Source: Daedaleopsis sinensis
Lineage: Eukaryota > Basidiomycota > Agaricomycetes > Polyporales > Polyporaceae
NCBI GenBank assembly: GCA_033807695.1
Contig: CM066306.1
Location: forward strand, 2,356,001 to 2,420,000
DNA length: 64,000 nucleotides
Reading direction: 5' to 3'
The notes beneath the pieces were generated by a model. It saw only the letters and a program-made list of their open reading frames with translations. It was not told where the DNA came from and did no database searches. This document shows, one piece after another, positions 57,784 to 64,000 of this stretch; the stretch's first letter is position 1; the number at the start of each line of letters is the position of its first letter. A program made the translations under genes and the position numbers.

Positions 57784-58107
57784 CGAATCCACGAACTTGG
57801 AACTTGGGACTTAGGCTGCTTCCAACTCTCTTGCGTTCCACATACCCCGCAATCGCATCTGCTGATGATTCGATGTGTTCCTCTCAAGGGCTACCGTACT
57901 ATATCTTGTCATGTCAATGGGCCGCAATCGTACCACGAACTGTCTCAAGGTGTCTTCTGTAGCACAGTACACGACCCGTATCTTTGCGTCAGTCAGTTGA
58001 CAAGTGTCAGTCACGACCTCTTTCGTCTGTTCTCCGGTTATCGCGTCCACCCGACAAGGCGCAGTGGCTAGTGCATGTGCAGATGCGAACACACACTTGA
58101 TGTCTTC
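57784..58107. other. Intergenic region
   Basis: 324 bases between the PNS1-like stop and the stop of the uncharacterised minus-strand gene. Homology to 61.93 kb begins at about 58031, inside this gap. Confidence 0.5.
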
Positions 58108-59409
58108 TTACTCCTCGTCGGCGCCCAGATACGTTCTGATGTCCGCGGCCTCCACCAAATTTTGCCGTGTGAAGTGAGCGGCATCGTGCAGTTATCTGTC
58201 CCAAACTGAGCCTAAGTGAACCATGTGCACACGAGCATATACACAAGCGGCGCTCGCTCGTCCAGCGAACGACGGCCTCGTTCGCGAGCACGACGGCCCG
58301 CCTCTTCTCCTCGAGCCTCAAGGGGCAGCATGCGACGTACGCGGCGAACTCGGCGAGCTCTTCCAGTGCACGCGTGTGGTCGGCCTAAAGCGCAGTAAGC
58401 TCCGAACGCAAATGCAATCTACGCGGCGGCGCGAAAGTGACAGCAGCTCCTAGTGAATGGCTTTGTAACTTGTTGCATTGCAAAGCGCTATGATTACGCT
58501 TTTCGAGTTGCTTCACCTCGTCCGCGCTCAAGGGTTCGAAGCTCGTTGCGTGGCAGCTATACCTGCACTTCATGTCTTTCCAGCTCTGAGCTTCAACGTA
58601 GACATATGCAATGTAGTAGAGGCTTTCGGGGTTGCGGTCTGAGCCCATCCTGGAGCCCTTTCAACGAAGGAGTCGACGTCAGCATCATGATCTTCAGCGC
58701 AACTCAAGCAAAACGTACCTGAAGCTTCGGGCGGCTAGAACATACTTCAGAGAGCGTTACGCCATCATGCATCTTCACTTCCAAGGCCCGGCCGTTGAAG
58801 GAAATGGACCGTTTTTCGGTCAAATAGTACTGTGTAGTAGTCAGTTGGCGACCTGGGAAGTCGGATTGGACAGACTAGATAATCCGACAGAACTCACTAC
58901 GTTGTCCGAGCCTGTCGCGTAGTCTCCAGAGGCGACCGATCTAGTCTTGGTTTCCCCAGGTTTGCTGAGCGAAACCTTCATACGCGGTACAGGAGATTCC
59001 TTTATGGCATAATAGGTCTTCACCAAGGAGCGCTTCGCAAAGCGATATAAGCTAAGTATCTTGATCGGTACGCCGCCATTCGTCGGGCTGGTTGTGGTAC
59101 TACTATGATAAACGTCGCTCAAGCTACTATGTTTCAGTTAAGAGAAGAAACACTCACCTCGTTAGGACTAGCAGGCATGCTTTGCACCCCGACGATACGA
59201 ACAGTTCGATTCAAGACAAACTCCTACCCAGGCTGTGGCGTCTTCAGACGGACCCAAGGCTTGGACGGGTCACCAAGGGCCAATAGCGACAACGAAGCCT
59301 GGCCGACCTTATAAGTGAGCTGACTCTCGTCTTCGGCAGCTGATCGAGGGTTCGGCGTTGCCACAAGTGCCGACCGAGGGGGTATGATTTGAGACGGCGG
59401 GTTTGGCAT
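58108..59409 (-). pseudogene. Uncharacterised gene X with an in-frame stop
   Basis: I do not recognise the family. ATG 59409 opens MPNPPSQIIPPRSALVATPN and reads to KPWVRLKTPQPG, then TAG at 59226-59224, and in the same frame continues EFVLNRTVRIVGVQSMPASP up to donor GTGAGTG near 59160. No acceptor explains the stop as part of an intron, so it looks like a nonsense mutation. Later exons read GGVPIKILSLYRFAKRSLVK (59.07 kb), KTRSVASGDYATGSDNV, YYLTEKRSISFNGRALEVKM (58.83 kb), NPESLYYIAYVYVEAQSWKD (58.64 kb), ALEELAEFAAYVACCPLRLE (58.35 kb), and the end HFTRQNLVEAADIRTYLGAD with TAA at 58108. The last portion is duplicated at 61.93-62.15 kb. It could also be read as a shorter functional gene starting after the stop. 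Its function is unknown. Confidence 0.5.
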
Positions 59410-59833
59410 CGCGACAGTGGGATTGGCACTGGGGATGCGGGAGAGGGAGGCAAGACACCCACAAGCGGAGAGCCTGAGTCCATTGATCCTGACTCCGGCC
59501 CTATTTATCTAACCCACACGAGTACCACATGTTCGGTGGGGATAACCATAATTGTCTAGCGTGAGCTTCAACCGCGAGTCACAAAGTATGCGCCGGAAAT
59601 GGCAGGACCCTAGTCTTCGTCTTGTATACGTTTCGAGGCTCAGGGGCGTGGTCTGACCATTAAACCACAATCATGATATCGCTCGACCGCTCATGATCTA
59701 GATTGCATCCGCCGCGCGAGCAACCTCGTGGGGTATGGGTGTCGGCCAGAAACGAGGAGATCCACGATGAACGCGTATTGAGCACATTAAGATGAACATT
59801 TCTTGGCGGGACCGTAATAGTCATGATTCTCGC
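59410..59833. other. Intergenic region at the left end of the duplicated block
   Basis: 424 bases. From about 59725 onward it aligns with 62165 onward. It holds the gene X promoter and the kinase A 3' end; no separate gene seen. Confidence 0.5.
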
Positions 59834-61500
59834 CTAGATACCGAGTGTGCGACGCACAAACACAATAAGTCTCCAACCGAACGACGTGTCAGTGATTCGA
59901 AGAAGCAATCGATGCCACCACGACCTCGATGGCACTTGGTAGCTCTTGAAGATTTGACGGTCCTTGGAGCTGAGCAATGACCAATAGATTCCTGGGTTCT
60001 GCATCGGTTTGAACGAGGGCTTGAGTATCACTTTTGCGGCTAATTGTTCCTCCAATATGAGATTGGCGTGAGTGTCGAAGAAGGATAGCGCTTGTGCTGC
60101 AGTGAAGCGCTGCTCGACATTATGTGTCGTCATGCTGGCACAAAGCGGAGCGATTAGCGGGACGGTAGGTATAACACTCTGCACGGTTATATCGCTTAAC
60201 CTTCTGACAGCGTAAGCGTATCAATGTAGGACGCACCGAAAAATGATACAGAAACATCATCCCCAGGCATCCCACATCAAACGCGAATGGGTTGTAGTCC
60301 ACCGGACCCAGCTCGTAACCTGGGGGATGAAATTTAGGAGTACCACGGTTCGCTTCCTCTATAGGCCTACGGCACGTGTCCAGTGGGGTATCGCGGGGAA
60401 GCTGGACAGAGAGATCGTAGTCGAAGAGACAGAATGTGACCTTTGCTGAGCGCGAATGTTCTCTGACCACACGATCGGCCCCGTTTTTGGAAAGCTCGGG
60501 ACAATATCCGTTAATCAGGACATTGCGCTCACTGATATCCTATGTGCGGCTGCATTGGATGAGTGCGGACAGGACAAAGGAGCACAAACTTACGCGATGC
60601 GCTATCCGGTTTTTGTGAAGGAAACATAGTGCCTAGATACGACTATTAGAATCTTTCTATGTGAGTAAACATGTCGCGCACCGTCAAAAGGCATTTGATG
60701 AACAATAGAATCTGGTCGACAGTATCAAAGCTCCCGGGATCCGGACAGACACCCCATCTTCATCACATAGTTAGTGCGTGCTGATGAAGGTGATTGATGA
60801 CGTACAAGGGAGTCACCATGAATGCGAAGTCGTGTGGGGAATCCAACATGGCGACCGGCATGAGTATGCAGGGAAAGGGAGCAGTGTTAGGGGGATTGTA
60901 TGTCTCTAGAAGAGATCGATTGATGTGGTATTCTGCCGATGTCTTCATTACCAGCTTGATGAATACATCACGTCCAACAGAGTCCTGCGCTAGAGCGTAC
61001 TTGTGCTATAAAATTCGGACATTCAGAATATTTCTCAGACCCTGATGAGCAAGGAAGTGTACCCCTATGGCTTGGCCTGGAGGAGACTCGACCCCGTGGA
61101 CGAGGCGGAAAGCAAACGGGAGTGGTGCGGAAGTGGTGACAGCGGGAGGAAACCAACTTTCGAAGGCATCTGTCGGCTCTATGTATTTGAATTCATATAG
61201 AGAAAAGCCACCTTCGGCAAGCCATAGCTTGTAGGCTTTCCAAAAGGGTATCCCTCCGTCGTAGTCATTGATGATATAGCCATCTGAATCGACGTTACAG
61301 GACAACTTCGACGAGTGGGTTTGATTAGTGAATTTTTCTATTCACCGAAGACTCACATCAGGCAGTTCTCCATGCGCGACTTCTGAATCTGGAACTGAGG
61401 TATAACACATCGTAAGGAGAGCACTGAGAAGAGATCGGAGAACGAACAAGTTCAAGTTTTGCGGCGTGGCAGTGACGTCGATCGTTCAACGCGTCCAGCC
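59733..61500. repeat. Direct segmental repeat, unit A
   Basis: Aligns in the same orientation with 62172-64000 (which continues past the window). It covers the whole kinase gene and its upstream region. The copies are separated by about 670 bases. Confidence 0.85.
59834..61410 (-). CDS. FunK1-like fungal protein kinase, copy A
   Basis: Belongs to the large kinase-like family expanded in mushroom-forming fungi; substrates are unknown. The start is MCYTSVPDSEVAHGELPD at 61410 followed by GTGAGT. Next come LSCNVDSDGYIINDYDGGIP and WFPPAVTTSAPLPFAFRLVH (61.3-61.1 kb). After an intron, HKYALAQDSVGRDVFIKLVM carries the candidate ATP-binding Lys (60.97 kb). CFLHKNRIAHR (60.6 kb) joins DISERNVLINGYCPEL (60.53 kb) to form the HRDxxxxN catalytic loop. 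FCLFDYDLSV takes the place of DFG (DYD). FNP-type landmarks GPVDYNPFAFDVGCLGMMFL (60.3 kb) and EQRFTAAQALSFFDTHANLI follow, with the end FGWRLIVFVRRTLGI at 59834. All exons look open, so it is probably functional. A near copy lies at 62297-63882. Confidence 0.75.
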
Positions 61501-61930
61501 TGAGTCACGTGGTACGTAAAGCTTGTGACGCGTGTCACACACTACGACTCCGACTCCGACTAAGTACTCCGAGTCAAAGTCAACTTCAAGTAGTAAGTTA
61601 AGGTAGGAGGAAGAAGAGAAGTAATTCATGGGGACCGCTCGTTATCCTTATCTTTAATAGATGAACACTTACACTAATTGGCTACACTCAGTAGGAACTC
61701 AGTGGGAAGTCTGAATATGATATACCCAATGGCAGGCTGCCGCTGCCTGGGGTCTCCGAGTCGGTGGTAGCCCTGGTGGTAGCCTGAGGGCTAATCCAAT
61801 GCAAGAGCCCCCAGACTGCTGTTTCCAGCCTTGCCTCATGGCACACATGTGGCGGGGCCTAGCTGCGGCTCCAGAGTCGGAACCCTTCCTAGGCCTTATG
61901 ACTCGGAGCTCCGAATACACAAGATCATTA
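61411..61930. other. Spacer between the two kinase units
   Basis: The first 90 bases are the shared upstream region of the kinase. 61500-61930 has no counterpart in the other unit, includes a GACTCC/GAGTC-rich patch at 61.55 kb and a GC-rich block at 61.73-61.91 kb, and carries no gene I can support. Confidence 0.5.
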
Positions 61931-61931
61931 A

Positions 61932-62155
61932 AATGCTCCGGTTATCGCGTCCACCCGACGAGGCGCAGTGGCTGGTGCATGTGCATATGCGAACACACCC
62001 ATTCAAGCTCCAAGGGTTGATGTTCTCATACTCCTCGTCGACGCCCAGACACTTTCTGATGTCCGCCGCCTCTACGCATTTTTGCCGCGTGGAGTGCGAC
62101 ATCAGCACCGTATAGTTATCTGTCCCAGAGCGAGTCTCAGCGAACTATCTGCACG
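61932..62155 (-). pseudogene. Terminal remnant of gene X
   Basis: Aligns with 58031-58236, the 3' end of gene X. On the minus strand it still reads HSTRQKCVEAADIRKCLGVD against HFTRQNLVEAADIRTYLGAD in gene X, but the stop codon is replaced and the frame runs on. All upstream exons of gene X are absent here. Confidence 0.75.
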
Positions 62156-62171
62156 CGCTGAGCCCTGATGG

Positions 62172-64000
62172 GTGTCGTGGTGTATGGGCGTCGGGCAGAA
62201 ATGAGAAGATCTACGATGGAATATGAGTGTCGAGCACACTGATAAGAACGTTTATTAACGGGACCGTAATATGTAGTCAAGATCCAAATTTCTCGCCTAG
62301 ATACCGAACGTGCGACGCACAAACACAAGAAGTCTCCAGCCGAACGGCTTGGCAGCGATTCGAAGAAGCAATCGATGCCACCACGGCCTCTTTGGCACTT
62401 GATGGCTCTTGTAGATTTGGCGGTCCTTGGAGGTGAGCAATGACCAATAGATTTCTGGGTTCCGCATCGGTTTGAACGAGGGCATGAGTGACACTTTTGC
62501 GGCCAATTGTTCCTCCGATATGAGATTGGCGTGAGTGTCGAAAAACGATAGCGCTTGTGCTGCAGTGAAGCGCTGTTCGACAATATGTGTCGTCATGCTA
62601 GCACATAGCGGAGCGATTAGCGGGACGGTAGGTATAACACTCTGTACACGATCATATCGTTCAACCTTATGATAGCGCAAGCGTATTGATTCAAGACGCA
62701 CCGAAAATTGATACAGAAACATCATCCCCAGGCATCCCACATCAAACGCGAATGGGTTGTAGTCCACCGGACCTAGTTCGCAACCTGGCGGATGAAATAT
62801 AGGAGCACCACGGTACGCTTCCTCTATAGGCCTACGGCACGTGTCCAGTGGGGTGTCGCGGGGAAGCTGAATAGAGAGGTCGAAGTCGAAGAGACAGAAC
62901 GTGGCCTTTGCGGAGCGTAAATGTTCTCTAACCACGGGGTCGGCCCTGTGCTTGGAAAGCTCGGGACAATATCCGTTAATCAAGACATTGCACTCGCTGA
63001 TATCCTATGCGCGGCTGCATTGGATGAGTGCAGAAAAAAAAATGGAGTACAAACTCACGCGATGCGCTATCCGGTACTTGTGAAGGAAAGATAGTGCCTA
63101 GATCCGACTATTAGGGAGCTTATATGAGAGTCAACGTGCCGCGCACCGTCAAAAGGCATTTGATGAACAATAGAATTTGGCCAACAGTGTCGAAGTCCCC
63201 GGGATCCGGACATTCACCCCATCTTCATCGCACTGGTAGTTAGTACGTGCTGTACCAAGTTATTGATGACGTACAAGGGAGTCACCATGAATGCGAAGTC
63301 GTGTGGGGAATCCAACATGGTGACCGGCATGAGTATGCAGGGAAAGGGAGCAGTGTTAGGGGGATTGCATGTCTCTAGAAGAGATCGATTGATGTGGTAT
63401 TCTGCCGATGTCTTCATTACCAGCTTGATGAATACATCACGTCCAACAGAGTCCTGCGCTAGAGCGTACTTGTGCTATAAAATTCGGACATTCAGAATAT
63501 TTCTCAGACCCTGATGAGCAAGGAAGTGTACCCCTATGGCTTGGCCTGGAGGAGACTCAACCCCGTGGACGAGGCGGAAAGCAAACGGGAGTGGTGCGGA
63601 AGTGGTGACAGCGGGAGGAAACCAACTTTCGAAGGCATCTGTCGGCTCTATGTGCTTGAATTCATATAGAAAAAAGCCACGCTCGGCAAGCCATAGCTTG
63701 TAGGCTTTCCAAAAGGGTATCCCTCCGTCGTAGTCATTGATGATATAGCCATCTGAATCGACATTACAGGACAACTTCGACGAGTGAGTTTGAGTAGTGA
63801 ATCTTTCCATTCACTGCCGAAGACTCACATTAGGCAGTTTTCCATGCGCGACTTCTGAATCTGGAACTGAGGTATAACACATCGTAAGGAGAGCACTGAG
63901 AAGAGATCGGAGACCCGGCGTGGGCAAATACTTGACTATGGGGGTGCGGAACGAACAAGTTCAAGTTTGCGTGGCAGTGACGTCGATCGTCAACGCGTCC
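62172..64000. repeat. Direct segmental repeat, unit B (runs off the window)
   Basis: Second copy of 59733-61500. It differs by a roughly 37-base insertion at about 63912-63948 in the kinase upstream region, plus scattered substitutions that are much denser in the left half than in the right half. Confidence 0.85.
62297..63882 (-). CDS. FunK1-like fungal protein kinase, copy B
   Basis: Tandem copy of the gene at 59834-61410 with the same exon order. ATG 63882 opens MCYTSVPDSEVAHGELP. The second exon reads SCNVDSDGYIINDYDGGIPF. The catalytic loop is split as HKYRIAHR plus DISECNVLINGYCPEL, with Cys in place of the Arg found in copy A. FCLFDFDLS is DFD here against DYD in copy A. It ends FGWRLLVFVRRTFGI at 62297. 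The intron at about 62710-62650 is 60 bases, has no in-frame stop and is a multiple of three, so its retention would add 20 residues; in copy A the same intron is 58 bases. No disabling lesion is seen. Confidence 0.75.

Noticed and set aside
57811..58092. 93-residue minus-strand frame after the PNS1-like gene
   Set aside because: No motif; it partly overlaps the region homologous to 61.93 kb in a frame that is not conserved between the two copies.
1..64000. CRISPR arrays, bacterial insertion sequences or phage attachment sites
   Set aside because: The window is spliced eukaryotic DNA; the only arrays are short hexamer microsatellites.

Overview
This window is nuclear DNA from a filamentous basidiomycete. 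Nearly every gene is cut by introns of about 50-60 bases. The gene set (Ras-associated adenylate cyclase, FunK1-like kinases, an NFX1-type silencing helicase, a Zn2Cys6 regulator) and the codon style point to Agaricomycetes, most likely a wood-decay polypore. The species cannot be read from the sequence. The prokaryotic signals asked about (operons, ribosome binding sites, CRISPR) do not apply.

Layout. 1-18.5 kb: a 5'-truncated glycerol-3-phosphate acyltransferase gene (+), a very large adenylate cyclase gene (-), two tandem TAP-type alpha/beta hydrolase genes (-), a small four-helix membrane protein (-), an intron-containing tRNA-His (+), and a second, divergent acyltransferase gene (-). 19-26.5 kb: the ribosome-biogenesis factor RRP12 (+), an FAD monooxygenase (+) and electron-transfer flavoprotein alpha (-). 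27-38.2 kb: a gene for a CCCH plus NFX1-type zinc-finger SF1 helicase (ZNFX1-like), split by a LINE-like reverse transcriptase that reads in frame with the helicase N-terminus. 38.5-47.1 kb, GC-rich: an auxin-efflux-carrier-like transporter (+), a Zn2Cys6 transcription factor (+) with a 2.5 kb upstream gap, and riboflavin kinase (-). 47.8-57.8 kb: eIF5-mimic protein (-), a PLK4-like protein with a degenerate kinase core (-), a divergently transcribed PP2C phosphatase (+), and a PNS1/CTL transporter (+). 57.8-64 kb: a duplicated block. An uncharacterised gene with an in-frame stop and a FunK1-like kinase gene are followed by a second kinase copy that is preceded only by a remnant of the uncharacterised gene.

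The genes are mostly unrelated housekeeping and signalling genes. Possible functional links are cAMP signalling (adenylate cyclase), lipid synthesis (two acyltransferases) and flavin metabolism (riboflavin kinase, ETF alpha, FAD monooxygenase), but there is no metabolic cluster. The best candidates for something new are the helicase/reverse-transcriptase chimera, the PLK4-like putative pseudokinase, and the duplicated kinase block with uneven divergence. Exon boundaries were read by eye from GT/GC-AG sites and protein continuity, so most are good to a few bases and first exons are the least certain.
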